A DNA stretch of 64,000 nt from Pseudomonadota bacterium (GCA_018821985.1 JAHJKP010000013.1:1-64000), one strand, 5' to 3'. Counted from the stretch's first letter, positions 17,495 through 26,494 are shown. The notes: generated by a model from the letters alone, not told the origin. Numbers and translations are program-made.

Positions 17495-19534
17495 CTATAT
17501 TTCAATGCCGAGTCGCAGCCAGAAGGTTCTGGGCGGACTTACTGCATAGAGATTGGTGGGGCTCAAACTGCTATAGAATATGACGGCCTCGCTGTAGTGT
17601 TTGTCAAAGAGGTTGTCGATATCAACCCCGGCCCGCCATTTTGTGCCATTCTCGGTCTTGTTGCCATAGCTGATGGAGAAATCGGTTACATCGTACCCAG
17701 CATAACTGTGGAAATTTTGGCTGTCGGTATAGTCGCTGTCCACATGTTGCCATTTAATCTGGGTGTTGATCCCTGATTGAGCCAGATAACGAACTCCCAG
17801 GTTAGAGGTGTAGTCCGCCACTCCTTTTACCTCTTTCCCCACCAGTGTCGGGTCAACATTCTCTATGACTTCCGTATTATTAACCGTAAGATCAGCGAAT
17901 ACCTCAAAACCGGCAAGCCAGGGCCTAACCACTGCGGAGAGCTCCAGACCTTCACGCCGGGTCTCGCCAAGTGCCTCATAGATGCCGGAACCAGAATAAG
18001 TCTCCTGGATTTCATTTAGGTTATCAATGCGGAAGACCGCTAGGTCAGCGGTAAACATCTTGGAGGGTGTAAAGTTGAGACCGACTTCATACTGATTGAT
18101 GGTCTGGGGCTTACTGCCGATCTCGCTATTATATTTGTCCGCATCTCCCGGAAGGGCAAAGCCCTGGGTAAAGCTTGTTCGGAAGTCCAGGGTGTTATGC
18201 AGTTCACTATGAAAACCGACTTTCGGACTCAGGTGAGAATAGTCGTTCATGCCCTCAGAAAAGGGCGAGGAACCGGGATCTCTGTTGGTATAGTCACCAC
18301 CAAATGAGTCATAACGAAGCCCAAGCCAGGGCTTGAAAAGAGGATGGAGGGCATAATCCACCTGGCCGAAAAGAGACAAGGTGTCGATCACGAAATTGCG
18401 ATCAGTAAGCTGCGAAGTACGGACCCGATTTGAGGTGCTATAGTCAAGGGTGTCGGTATCTTCATAAAGATATTCGATACCGGCAACGCCGTTCATATCC
18501 TTGCCTGCATATTTCCCTTCATAGTTGTAACTTGTCCCGGCACCATAAACAGAACGGTCATTATGTTTTTCCTTCTGGCCACCGGCAGCAATACCCATCT
18601 TTTGAAAGCGGGTGAAATCCTGTTCTGTCGCATAGGTCCAGGCAAGGAGTTTGCTGTCAGTCGTCAGACTGTAGCCTGCCTCAAGTTTCTGGGTGGTAAA
18701 GAGTTTATCACCGCCATCATCCTCGGCATTGACCGCCTGGTGGAAGGACGCTTCTTCGTCTCTGAATTGAGCCTCGGGAATGTACCCTGGTGCATCCCAG
18801 ATGGATTTGTTCAAGCGAAACGAGAGGGCGAGATCGAGGTTGGGAGTGGCCTGCCAGCCGAAGCGGGTGCTGAAGTTGCCGCGTTGCCATGAGGAGTGAT
18901 CCTGGTAGCCATCGGTTGTCGCAAACTGCAGGGCGGTATTGTTATGGACAGTATCGGTTAGGGAACGGCCCATGGCATACTGGGTATCGTAGGTGTCATA
19001 GGAGCCGATTGAGGTCCTTAACATGCTGTACTCACCATCTTTTTTTGTGTTAAAGGAGACAGCTCCACCCCTGGCGAAATTACCAAACAACGGGGAAGAG
19101 GGGCCTTTAAAGACATCAACATGATCAATTTCCAATGGGATGATGACATTCATGTCCGCGTAACCATCGGCATGGGACTGGCCTTCATTCAGGGAAATAC
19201 CATCGATGGCGATGGCGGCATCCGAACCATGACCGCAGTTATTATACCCACGCATCGTAAATTCATTGGCCACGCCACCCTGGTTGTAGTTATGGATCTC
19301 GACGCCAGGCACCTGTTCCAGCAATTGTTCCGGCCGCAGCAGCTTGAGTCCGTCAATATCCTCAGAACTTATGGTATTGACGGTGATAGGTTCGGTGGCT
19401 GAGGTTATTGCCTCACCCTTGACCGTGATGTTATCCAGGACCACAGGTTCTTCCGCCTGAACAGCCAGAGGCATGGTTATGGTGGCGGTGAGTGCTGCCA
19501 GAAGCAGACTTTTTTTTCTGGTTAAAAAATTCAT
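17495..19534 (-). CDS. TonB-dependent outer-membrane receptor
   Basis: A 679-residue outer-membrane ligand-gated channel. Signal peptide about 1-27 (ending AVQAEEP). The plug domain follows with LLRPEQLLEQVPGVEIHNYN, MRGYNN and FKGPSSPLFG. The barrel region contains the characteristic NLGVRYLAQ and ends in aromatic-rich strands with a terminal hydrophobic residue (FWLRLGIEI). The receptor lies in one transcription unit between tonB and a periplasmic binding protein, so it should bring in the same ligand that the ABC importer then moves across the inner membrane. Confidence 0.93.
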   Translation of the reverse strand: MNFLTRKKSLLLAALTATITMPLAVQAEEPVVLDNITVKGEAITSATEPITVNTISSEDIDGLKLLRPEQLLEQVPGVEIHNYNQGGVANEFTMRGYNNCGHGSDAAIAIDGISLNEGQSHADGYADMNVIIPLEIDHVDVFKGPSSPLFGNFARGGAVSFNTKKDGEYSMLRTSIGSYDTYDTQYAMGRSLTDTVHNNTALQFATTDGYQDHSSWQRGNFSTRFGWQATPNLDLALSFRLNKSIWDAPGYIPEAQFRDEEASFHQAVNAEDDGGDKLFTTQKLEAGYSLTTDSKLLAWTYATEQDFTRFQKMGIAAGGQKEKHNDRSVYGAGTSYNYEGKYAGKDMNGVAGIEYLYEDTDTLDYSTSNRVRTSQLTDRNFVIDTLSLFGQVDYALHPLFKPWLGLRYDSFGGDYTNRDPGSSPFSEGMNDYSHLSPKVGFHSELHNTLDFRTSFTQGFALPGDADKYNSEIGSKPQTINQYEVGLNFTPSKMFTADLAVFRIDNLNEIQETYSGSGIYEALGETRREGLELSAVVRPWLAGFEVFADLTVNNTEVIENVDPTLVGKEVKGVADYTSNLGVRYLAQSGINTQIKWQHVDSDYTDSQNFHSYAGYDVTDFSISYGNKTENGTKWRAGVDIDNLFDKHYSEAVIFYSSLSPTNLYAVSPPRTFWLRLGIEI

Positions 19535-19758
19535 TCCTTCTATCCCTTCAAAATTTTGATGTTTGTTGATCGAACGATAAATAATCTTTTTTTCTTGATC
19601 TGAGTCCGGCTCGTTATGAGCTTTGTCTTGACTGTTTCTTCCTCCTTTGCCGAAAGTCCGCTGTGTGTTTTTATTGAAATATTTCTCATCGGATCGTTTG
19701 CAGAGAAACGTATGTCTGGGAAATGTTGTTTGTCACCAATACCCTCTCTGCTTGCCCC

Positions 19759-20481
19759 TTAGTTGAGCTGGAAGTTGACCGGCATGACCAGGATTGCGGC
19801 TATGGGTGGTGGCGGCGTAAAAGGGGCCGAATGGCGGATTGCGGCCAGGGCCTGGTCATCAAGCACGGAGAAACCGCTGCTGACCATGATTCGTAATTCA
19901 CTGACACTGCCATCCGGGGTGATTTTGAAGGCGATCTTCACCTGACCGCTCCAGCCCCGGCGACGGGCAAGCATGGGATAGCGCAGATTGGCAAGGATTG
20001 AGTCGCGGATGGCGCCAAAATTGAGACAGCGATATTCTTCATCGGCTGGAATGCCAGGGGTATCGGTTGCTGACGCACTTGCGGTTGTACCGATGTGCTC
20101 TGCCACGACCGGGGCAGGTGCGGGGTTTTCGGCAACTTCCGGACTGCTTTGCTCCTGAGAGTGTTGTGGCACCGGTATGGCCGGCTGCGGAGCGTGCCTG
20201 ATCTTAGTGGCGACCGGCGCCAGTTTTTGCGGGAGCGCCACGGGCTCCGGTTGCGGTGCTGGGGGTGTTGGCGTTGTCTCCGGAGGAGTTGGCGCTGCCA
20301 CCGCTGCCGGTGCCTGCCGTGTTTCTTTTGGTGCCGGGGAGAGAGCTGGTTGCAGCATGGAGAAATCAAGTCGTATTGGCGGTGGCGGTGGAGTTAATGC
20401 CCCGGCCATGATGATTATGGCCCCTGTCAGCAGGCCATGCAGTACAAACGATTCGGAGAGCGCCCGTGCCTCAAGTTTCAC
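19759..20481 (-). CDS. tonB: TonB energy-transducing protein
   Basis: 240 residues with one N-terminal membrane helix (about 13-29), a long Pro/Ala/Gln-rich periplasmic spanner (about 30-140), and a C-terminal TonB domain (about 165-240). The domain carries YPMLARRRGWSGQVKIAF, PDGSVSELRIMVSSGF and LDDQALAAIRHSAPF. TonB transmits proton-motive force from ExbB/ExbD to receptors; this copy is probably dedicated to the receptor downstream. It overlaps exbD by 4 bases. A 224-base gap separates it from the receptor gene, so an extra promoter there is possible. Confidence 0.9.
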   Translation of the reverse strand: MKLEARALSESFVLHGLLTGAIIIMAGALTPPPPPIRLDFSMLQPALSPAPKETRQAPAAVAAPTPPETTPTPPAPQPEPVALPQKLAPVATKIRHAPQPAIPVPQHSQEQSSPEVAENPAPAPVVAEHIGTTASASATDTPGIPADEEYRCLNFGAIRDSILANLRYPMLARRRGWSGQVKIAFKITPDGSVSELRIMVSSGFSVLDDQALAAIRHSAPFTPPPPIAAILVMPVNFQLN

Positions 20482-20855
20482 TTTGTCGCCTCCGTTTGCA
20501 GGCTCATCTTTGTAAAGCCCAGTTCCCTGACCAGTCCCATGACATCGACAAAAGATTGCAGCGCCACCGCCCGGTCGGCCCGGATCAGGAATGGTGTTTG
20601 CCGATCTTCGGCAGACAGGGCAGCGTGAAGGGATGCCAGGTCGTATTCAGCTCCCCGAAAATAGATCTTTCCCGCCTGGTTGATCTCCACGGTCACCCCC
20701 CGTCCGTCGGTGGTACTGCTTTCGGCCTTGGGCAGGTTGACCGGGATGGTGCCGCCCGCGATGAAGGTCGCCGTGGTCAGAACGATCGTGAGGAGTACCA
20801 GCATGATGTCGATAAAGGGGATGACGTTGATGCCGTCAAAGCCTTTCTCATCCAT
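20478..20855 (-). CDS. exbD: ExbD-type biopolymer transport protein
   Basis: 125 residues with the ExbD/TolR layout. A short cytoplasmic start (KGFDGINVIPFIDIMLVLLT) leads into one membrane helix bearing the conserved proton-carrying Asp (FIDIML, about residue 16). A periplasmic domain follows with DGRGVTVEINQAGKIYFRG and PFLIRADRAVALQSFVDVMG. It works with ExbB to energise TonB. It overlaps exbB by 8 bases and tonB by 4. Confidence 0.92.
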   Translation of the reverse strand: MDEKGFDGINVIPFIDIMLVLLTIVLTTATFIAGGTIPVNLPKAESSTTDGRGVTVEINQAGKIYFRGAEYDLASLHAALSAEDRQTPFLIRADRAVALQSFVDVMGLVRELGFTKMSLQTEATK

Positions 20856-21270
20856 GATGCGCCTCCCAGGTGAGCAGCAATTCCTTGGCCCGTCGCAGCA
20901 GCAGGTTGTAGAGTACTACCGCCGGGATGGCCACCAGGAGGCCGGCGGCAGTGGCCTTCAACGATAAGGCGAGCCCGGTCATGATCCGGGCGGAATCCAC
21001 CATCCCCTCCTGCCCCATACTGTAAAAAATCAGCATGATGCCGAGCACGGTGCCGAGCAGCCCAACATAGGGGGCATTACTGCCGATGGTGGCGATCAGG
21101 TGCAAGCGGCGGGTAAGTGCCAGTTCCAGAAGTCGCCGATTGGTAAATTCGTCAAGACTGAGGCCGCGGAAGAAGCGGAAGCGCTCGATGGCAATTGCCA
21201 CTGCGATTACGCTTAAACAGCCCAGAAGGCCAATGACGCCGTATTCAATAATAGATTTAAGCCAATCCAC
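20848..21270 (-). CDS. exbB: ExbB-type proton channel protein (MotA/TolQ/ExbB family)
   Basis: 140 residues with three membrane helices (about 7-27, 62-82 and 95-120). It has GSNAPYVGLLGTVLGIM and ALSLKATAAGLLVAIPAVVLYN, the two strongest MotA_ExbB signatures. It is shorter than enterobacterial ExbB (about 240) because it lacks the N-terminal extension, as in many compact TonB operons. It is first in the nine-gene metal-uptake operon. Confidence 0.92.
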   Translation of the reverse strand: MDWLKSIIEYGVIGLLGCLSVIAVAIAIERFRFFRGLSLDEFTNRRLLELALTRRLHLIATIGSNAPYVGLLGTVLGIMLIFYSMGQEGMVDSARIMTGLALSLKATAAGLLVAIPAVVLYNLLLRRAKELLLTWEAHHG

Positions 21271-21616
21271 TTTTTCCTCCTATGCGGCCATGGCCGGTAA
21301 CAATTCACTGTTTATGAGTCTGCTTTTGGGATATCCATGGTAGTGTGCTGGATTTTTGGTAAAAAAAAAGCCACGAAGGTTTTTGGTCCCTGGAATCGGG
21401 AACAAAAGCCTTCGTGGCTTGGATATTCTTTTCATATTGGCGGAGCAGGTTGCTGCTGCCTGATCTGCCATGTCTGTGTCTGCCCCGCGTCACCATTGGG
21501 TGGTGAGGGCACTCTGATTACTTCTGTAATCAGAGTTTATGTACTCCTGCTACCTTGATCCGGAAGTCAAATCAAGTTTCTACAAGAGGATTATGATGGG
21601 GGTAAAGCAATCCCAC
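21271..21616. promoter_or_regulatory. Control region upstream of the exbB-nik operon
   Basis: A 346-base gene-free stretch between the CooT-like gene and exbB, which read in the same direction. It holds a strong terminator (21361-21420, see separate entry) and two adjacent perfect hairpins: TCACCA/TGGTGA (21490-21506) and CTCTGATTAC/GTAATCAGAG (21512-21535, 4-base loop). The operon promoter should lie between the terminator and 21270. The two hairpins could be metal-regulator operators or RNA structure. I do not recognise a known riboswitch. Confidence 0.45.
21361..21420 (-). terminator. Rho-independent terminator after the CooT-like gene (repeat-family copy a)
   Basis: Arms 21368-21390 and 21398-21420 pair at 21 of 23 positions around a 7-base loop. 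On the minus strand the hairpin is followed directly by nine T. It ends the 22238-21617 transcript and insulates the exbB operon. Its right arm contains AAGCCTTCGTGGC, shared with two other terminators in this window. Confidence 0.9.
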
Positions 21617-21805
21617 TTATTCTTCAAAGATGATCCGGTGATCCACCAGATTCATCAGCTTGATCCGGGCATGGATGATCTTCTGATCACCAAAGATCCC
21701 GACCAGACGGAAGATGTTCTCGCCCTGCGGTTCAATAATGTCCACTGATTCCATGATCAGTTGCTCTTCACCGTCTTTACTCAGGTATGCGCTTGCTTCA
21801 CACAT
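21617..21805 (-). CDS. CooT-family nickel-binding protein
   Basis: A 62-residue protein that matches the CooT family: MCEASAYL, then EEQLIMESVDIIEPQGE, IFRLVGIFGDQK and the end LMNLVDHRIIFEE. CooT of carbon-monoxide-oxidising bacteria is a homodimer that binds nickel through Cys2, which is present here. It overlaps the DUF3842 gene by 8 bases and lies upstream of the TonB/ABC uptake operon, so nickel handling is the most coherent reading. No CO dehydrogenase is in the window. Confidence 0.8.
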   Translation of the reverse strand: MCEASAYLSKDGEEQLIMESVDIIEPQGENIFRLVGIFGDQKIIHARIKLMNLVDHRIIFEE

Positions 21806-22238
21806 GATTGACCACCTCTTTCAGTTTTCCTGCTATCACGGCCTGCACCAGATGGGGCAAGGGTTCTTTGCTGACACCCACTAGCTCGATTCTTTCCTGG
21901 GAGAGCGGTAGCAGAATTTTCAGGGCTGGACAGGAGGTTATTGCCTCGGCAATTTTCGGGGTCACCTCACCCAGCATGGAATTGGCCCAGGAGATGGTGA
22001 TGGGGCCAATAATACAGTCAACCTCATACACCGTCCGGCAGATGGCGTTTTCACCGGATGCCCCCTTGTTGGCGCCGGATTTGAGCATTTGGGCTGTGGC
22101 AATGGCGTTGGTGCCCAGGCCGATCAGCTCCACCGATTCGCCGTAGGCCTCTTTGATATATTTGATCAGGGTGGCACCGATACCCCCGCCCTGACCGTCA
22201 ATGATGCAAATTTTTTTTGGCAAACTCTTGCTCTCCAT
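21798..22238 (-). CDS. DUF3842 family protein
   Basis: 147 residues, Rossmann-like start KKICIIDGQGGGIGATLIKYI with a glycine-rich loop (DGQGGGIG), then ELIGLGTNAIATAQMLKSGA and IGPITISWANSMLGEVTP. This is DUF3842, an uncharacterised family often next to CooT-like genes in anaerobes. The ATG at 22238 is chosen; an upstream GTG at 22280 would run into the terminator of the previous transcript. It is cytoplasmic. Function unknown; nucleotide or metal-cofactor binding is a guess from the loop. Confidence 0.75.
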   Translation of the reverse strand: MESKSLPKKICIIDGQGGGIGATLIKYIKEAYGESVELIGLGTNAIATAQMLKSGANKGASGENAICRTVYEVDCIIGPITISWANSMLGEVTPKIAEAITSCPALKILLPLSQERIELVGVSKEPLPHLVQAVIAGKLKEVVNHV

Positions 22239-22267
22239 TCTCTGTGAAGATCTTCTTAACTCCAGGC

Positions 22268-22319
22268 AAAAAAAAACCACAAAACTCAGGCGAATGTGCC
22301 CAAGCCTTCGTGGCCTGAA
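22268..22319 (-). terminator. Terminator after the hybrid-kinase gene (repeat-family copy b)
   Basis: On the minus strand a TTCAGGC...GCCTGA stem-loop (22286-22318) is followed within about 10 bases by nine T (22268-22276). Bases 22286-22324 match 26461-26499 at 36 of 39 positions. It ends the yeeE-tusA-kinase transcript and lies just upstream of the DUF3842 start. Confidence 0.75.
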
Positions 22320-22550
22320 TGAATAGCGTTATTTTTTTCGAAGAAAGAATGCCTTCATAGCATACAATACGTTACTCATTACCGTACACTTGTTTTAGTG
22401 TCAACAAATTAGTGGATGCCTTGAGAAATTGTCTTTTCTCCCCATTGCTGTATGGTACATCACCTTTTATCCTTGGAAGATACACGATATACTTGTAGTA
22501 AAAGTTTTCGGGACCATCGTGAGTGGCTTTGGCCAAATTTTACAAAAGGC

Positions 22551-24791
22551 TCAGGAATCGCTCTCGGTTAATACTTTTTTCAGAGTGTTACTGGCTTCTT
22601 CCATGTTGAAAGGCTTGGGCATGACACCTTGAAATCCATAATCTTTGAAATTAGCCATTATTGGATCATTGGCATACCCGCTGGAGACAATAGCCTTAAT
22701 TTCAGGGTCAATTCGAAGAAGATGTTCTATTGCTTCTTTGCCTCCCATCCCCTCTGGGATGGTTAGATCCATAATCACGGCATCAAAAGGTGCTCCTTGG
22801 TCAAAAGCCTGGCGGTACTTTTGTAAAGCCTCCTCCCCATCGGCTGCGAGTTCAACACTGTAGCCAAGATACGTGAGCATCTGTGAGGCTACTTCTCTGA
22901 TAATTTGTTCATCATCCATGATAAGCAGTTTGCCCTGTCCCGATAATATCTTTGCTGTTGTTTCAGTCGCTGCGTTTTGCTGTGCTTGTTCAAGCAGTTG
23001 CTGATCTGCTGCAGGCAGGTAGAGAGAAAAAGTTGAACCTACTCCTTGTTCTGAGGCAACGGTGATAAGGCCGCTATGTTTTTTGATGATTGAGTAACAG
23101 ATTGATAAGCCAAGCCCATGCCCTGTTTCTTTTGTCGTAAAATAGGGGTCAAAAATTTTGTCGAGATATTGACTCGCAATTCCCTCACCTTTATCTTTGA
23201 CGTATATTTTTATATAGTTACCAGGCGTGAGTGAAATATCATCATTTTGGTCAATGATGATATTCTCGGCACCGATGTCCACCGCTCCTCCTTGTTTCAT
23301 GGTTTGGTCGGCATTGATAACAAGATTCTGGATAACCTGGCCGATTTGCCCTTCATCAATTTCGACCTGCCATAAATCATCGGCAATGTCAAAATGGCAT
23401 TTAATGTTTGAACCGCTGGAGGAGAATCTTGCTGATTCCTCGATGAGCTTTCGTGTTGAAGTGAGAGTCGTCACAGGGGCTCCGCCTTTGGCAAAAGTCA
23501 GCAGTTGATGGGTCAGGTTCTTGGCCCGGGAAGAGGCTTTTTCAGTCTCAGCAAGAAGGTTGGAAATTGCATCATTGTCCTTTGCCATTCTTCTTGCCAG
23601 AGAGATATTTCCCAGAATTGCAGTCAGCAGGTTGTTAAAGTCATGGGCAATTCCCCCCGCCACAATGCCCAGGGATTCTATTCTTTGGGAGCGGATACAT
23701 TCCATTTCCATATTTTTTTCATGGGTAATGTCCCGAAAAACAAGAATAGAGCCGGTTGGTGAAGATCGCTCTTCCCTTCTTATGGGAGCTGCGCTGAGAA
23801 ATATCAATCTTTTTTTACCACTTCTTGAAATCAGTTCGGTCTGGCTTACTCGTTTGAACGTGGGATCACTACTGAGGATATCGTTAAAAATGTTTGTACA
23901 TGAATCGGTCTCGCTACTTTCTTGAATATTAAGGATTTGACAGGCAGATTTGCCCAGAGCATCATCAAGAGACCAGCCCGTCAGTTCCTCTGCAACTTCG
24001 TTCATGAGGGTTATTGAACCTTGCGCGTCAGTTGCCACCACTCCTTCAGCAATACTTTTCAGGGTTAATGAAAGGCGTTCTTTTTCATTGGCAACAGCTT
24101 CTTTGGCTTCCATCAGTTCGGTTATATCGATATAAAGTATGACCGCACGGACAATTTGGTCATTTCTGTCTTTAATCGGGGTGGTGAGGACATTGTAGTA
24201 TCTTAAGTTTCGTAGACACCCGGAAGACAACGAAAACGTCTTTCCTCTTTTAAGCATCTCTTCAAAAGGACATATCTCGGGTCTTTGTCCCTGACAGATG
24301 ATGTCGGAGCATGACAATCCATCCGACTGATTTTTGTCAATGTCGAACATCTGCTCGAGTGTCTGGTTATAGGAAATGATTTTTTTGTTGCTGTCCAGTA
24401 CAAGAATTCCACCGCCAATAGATTCAAAAATTGCTTGGATCTCATCCTTGGCCAGCTCGAGTTGGTCATTTGTCTGGCGTTGATGATCAAGTATCTGCCT
24501 GAAAGATTCTGCTATTATGCCGATGGGGTCAAGATGAATAAGAGTTGCATTGTCGAGCTCTTCAGCACGCAGCGGAATTGTGCCGATGACCTGAAGAAGC
24601 TGATCAATTTTCTGACGAATATAGCCAACTGATGTCTCGTCGTTGTGGCGAAGAGATCTGTTTTCTTCCAGTAACTCATTTAAAAAGTCTGTGACAGGTG
24701 CGAACTCATCGTCAGGACGAATTTGAAGCAAGGAAGAGGATGGATTTTCTTTGATGTGTCTGGCTGATTGAAGAATTTTGTCTAAATTCAT
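22551..24791 (-). CDS. Hybrid sensor histidine kinase with PAS domains and C-terminal receiver
   Basis: A 746-residue soluble hybrid kinase. Order: an N-terminal helical region (1-115), a PAS domain (about 120-235, FESIGGGILVLDSNKKIISYN) containing a Cys pattern SCSDIICQGQRPEICPF, a second PAS (about 245-370), and a dimerisation domain with the phospho-acceptor His in VAGGIAHDFNNLLTAILGN. The ATPase domain follows with DKGEGI and GHGLGLSI. The receiver is at about 622-740 with acidic DDE and the probable acceptor Asp in AVIMDLTIPEGMGG. There is no membrane helix, so it senses an internal signal. It starts 6 bases after tusA and is co-transcribed with yeeE-tusA. The output partner is unknown. 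Confidence 0.9.
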   Translation of the reverse strand: MNLDKILQSARHIKENPSSSLLQIRPDDEFAPVTDFLNELLEENRSLRHNDETSVGYIRQKIDQLLQVIGTIPLRAEELDNATLIHLDPIGIIAESFRQILDHQRQTNDQLELAKDEIQAIFESIGGGILVLDSNKKIISYNQTLEQMFDIDKNQSDGLSCSDIICQGQRPEICPFEEMLKRGKTFSLSSGCLRNLRYYNVLTTPIKDRNDQIVRAVILYIDITELMEAKEAVANEKERLSLTLKSIAEGVVATDAQGSITLMNEVAEELTGWSLDDALGKSACQILNIQESSETDSCTNIFNDILSSDPTFKRVSQTELISRSGKKRLIFLSAAPIRREERSSPTGSILVFRDITHEKNMEMECIRSQRIESLGIVAGGIAHDFNNLLTAILGNISLARRMAKDNDAISNLLAETEKASSRAKNLTHQLLTFAKGGAPVTTLTSTRKLIEESARFSSSGSNIKCHFDIADDLWQVEIDEGQIGQVIQNLVINADQTMKQGGAVDIGAENIIIDQNDDISLTPGNYIKIYVKDKGEGIASQYLDKIFDPYFTTKETGHGLGLSICYSIIKKHSGLITVASEQGVGSTFSLYLPAADQQLLEQAQQNAATETTAKILSGQGKLLIMDDEQIIREVASQMLTYLGYSVELAADGEEALQKYRQAFDQGAPFDAVIMDLTIPEGMGGKEAIEHLLRIDPEIKAIVSSGYANDPIMANFKDYGFQGVMPKPFNMEEASNTLKKVLTESDS

Positions 24792-24797
24792 TGTTTT

Positions 24798-25064
24798 TTA
24801 CTTATCCGGGGTAAAACGGCCGACACAGATCTGGTAAAAAGAATCTATTTTGGTGACAGTGACAGAGTATCCCATATTCCTGGCCGTTGTGGGGATAGTG
24901 GTAGTTGCTTCTCGATTATCAGTTATAATGCACAATTTCTCCAACCCTTTTGTGAGAGCCTCCCTGTGTTTGTTCAACGTATCCATTGCCACAAGAAGAC
25001 AGGCTGGACAAATCTGCCCTCGCATGTCGATAGCAATGGTTTCTTGTATTTTCTGGTCACTCAT
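24798..25064 (-). CDS. tusA: TusA-family sulfur carrier protein
   Basis: 88 residues. The hallmark is the strand-loop IDMRGQICPACLLVAMDTL; the Cys of the CPxx motif carries the persulfide in TusA proteins. Here it is CPAC, with a second Cys two residues on. It overlaps the yeeE stop codon by one base and ends 6 bases before the kinase. TusA proteins paired with YeeE/YedE accept sulfur from imported thiosulfate or similar species; that role is inferred here from the pairing. Confidence 0.88.
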   Translation of the reverse strand: MSDQKIQETIAIDMRGQICPACLLVAMDTLNKHREALTKGLEKLCIITDNREATTTIPTTARNMGYSVTVTKIDSFYQICVGRFTPDK

Positions 25065-26206
25065 CAGTTATTTCCTGTTGGTTGCATTGATTGTTTTAAA
25101 ATGATGTGTGCAAGAATTTTACTGCCTACCCATGTCCCAGGAATAAGTCCAAAGAGAAATAGAAGGCTTTGTAATGCCAGGATAGGGAGTCCGCCCATCA
25201 GATGCCATACATTACATCCAGGAGACATCCTGGCAGAAATGCCAAGCAGAATGCCACCGACTAAACCCATGATGAGTTGTCTTCGGGGAACCTTGTATGT
25301 GATGGAAAATTCACCTAAAAGCATTGCGGAGAAAGTACTCCCGAGAACAATGCCTGCAATAAGGGGAAACTGGATTGCCCAGAGAGAATCAATCTGTGGC
25401 CCTGCTCCTCCCTGGAGTAATGCCCCGGTGGATGGGTGCGTAATATTTAGAGGGGTGAGCTGAAAAAAAGTGACGGTGCTGAAGTGCTCGGGAATCAACA
25501 AGCTTTCAATCATTGCTGCAATTTTTGCATAGGCGATCGTTATGCCAAGAGGCATACCGATAAGAACATAGGAAACAAGAGCGAACAGAGCAAGAGCTAC
25601 TGCTGTCTTCCAAGGCTGAATATATCCTTTTACTTCGCTCTGCCTGACAATTTTATTTTCTTTGTGCCATTTTATAAAAATTAGTGCTGAAATGGATGCT
25701 GTGGGGAGGAAAAGCAGTGCGGGGTTTACCCCGAAAAGCTCGGGCAGGGTTTTAGCTGAGGGGAAAAAAATTGTCGCTTTTGCAAAAGAGGCCCACCAGG
25801 GATGAAATTCTGCATAAAGAGCGCTACCGGCAATTAATCCGATAAAGGCAACAGCGCTGATAACGCTGCCGGCACCCATTTTATAGAGTGTTCCCACCAC
25901 ACAACCGCCGGCCATTACCATGCCGATACCAAAAATAAATCCGCCTATTATATTGGCTGCGGAGGCAAATCCAAGGAGCGGAAAGGGGTAAAGAGGAAGC
26001 AGGCCTAACATTCTGAAAAATTCGAAAAAAAACATCGTTACAATGAGTTGTATGCATAGAAACCGCAACCTGAAGCTGTCTCTGAATAAAAAAGTATCAC
26101 GGAACATGCCGGCAACACAGTAATCCGACCGATGCATGAGGAATCCGGCTAAAAGTCCAATAAGACCTCCAACTGCATATATAAGGAATGTTGAAGCAGT
26201 TAACAT
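25064..26206 (-). CDS. YeeE/YedE family sulfur-compound transporter
   Basis: A 380-residue inner-membrane protein with about ten hydrophobic segments and two YeeE/YedE repeats. Each repeat carries the family's conserved Cys region: GIGMVMAGGCVVGTLYKMGA and GISARMSPGCNVWHLMGGLP. Bacterial YeeE carries thiosulfate using conserved Cys residues in such repeats. The start ATG at 26206 has only a weak ribosome site. It forms an operon with tusA and a hybrid kinase. Confidence 0.9.
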   Translation of the reverse strand: MLTASTFLIYAVGGLIGLLAGFLMHRSDYCVAGMFRDTFLFRDSFRLRFLCIQLIVTMFFFEFFRMLGLLPLYPFPLLGFASAANIIGGFIFGIGMVMAGGCVVGTLYKMGAGSVISAVAFIGLIAGSALYAEFHPWWASFAKATIFFPSAKTLPELFGVNPALLFLPTASISALIFIKWHKENKIVRQSEVKGYIQPWKTAVALALFALVSYVLIGMPLGITIAYAKIAAMIESLLIPEHFSTVTFFQLTPLNITHPSTGALLQGGAGPQIDSLWAIQFPLIAGIVLGSTFSAMLLGEFSITYKVPRRQLIMGLVGGILLGISARMSPGCNVWHLMGGLPILALQSLLFLFGLIPGTWVGSKILAHIILKQSMQPTGNN

Positions 26207-26459
26207 GAGCGGAATTTGCCTTTTAAGATTTTATCACCTGAGTTTAGCAGAGAGATGACAAGAAAATATACTATTATTATATATATCTTAAAGTGTTAAG
26301 AGCTAAGAAGTCAACTTTTTAAAAGCAGCTTTTAGTATGAAAGAGACGAGGGAGGGATGGGCAAGCCCTTCTATCTTGCCAAAATGAGCCGGTGATCAAA
26401 TATCAATAAGCATCAATGTTGTCCGGGCAGTAATGAAAATCTCCGGGGAAAACCAGAAT

Positions 26460-26494
26460 TTCAGGCGAACGTGGCCAAGCCTTCGTGGCCTGAA
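26460..26494 (-). terminator. Stem-loop after the CCG iron-sulfur gene (repeat-family copy c)
   Basis: TTCAGGC (26460-26466) pairs with GCCTGAA (26488-26494), and the loop holds GGCcaaGCC. It starts 9 bases beyond the stop of the minus-strand gene. It is nearly identical to copy b near 22286-22324. The T-tract is short, so termination is probable but not certain. Confidence 0.65.

Noticed and set aside
24798-26206. A complete YTD (yedE-tusA-dsrE) cluster marking sulfur disproportionation
   Set aside because: YedE-like and TusA genes are adjacent, but no DsrE-like gene follows; the DsrE-like gene at 57758 is 32 kb away. Disproportionation cannot be claimed.
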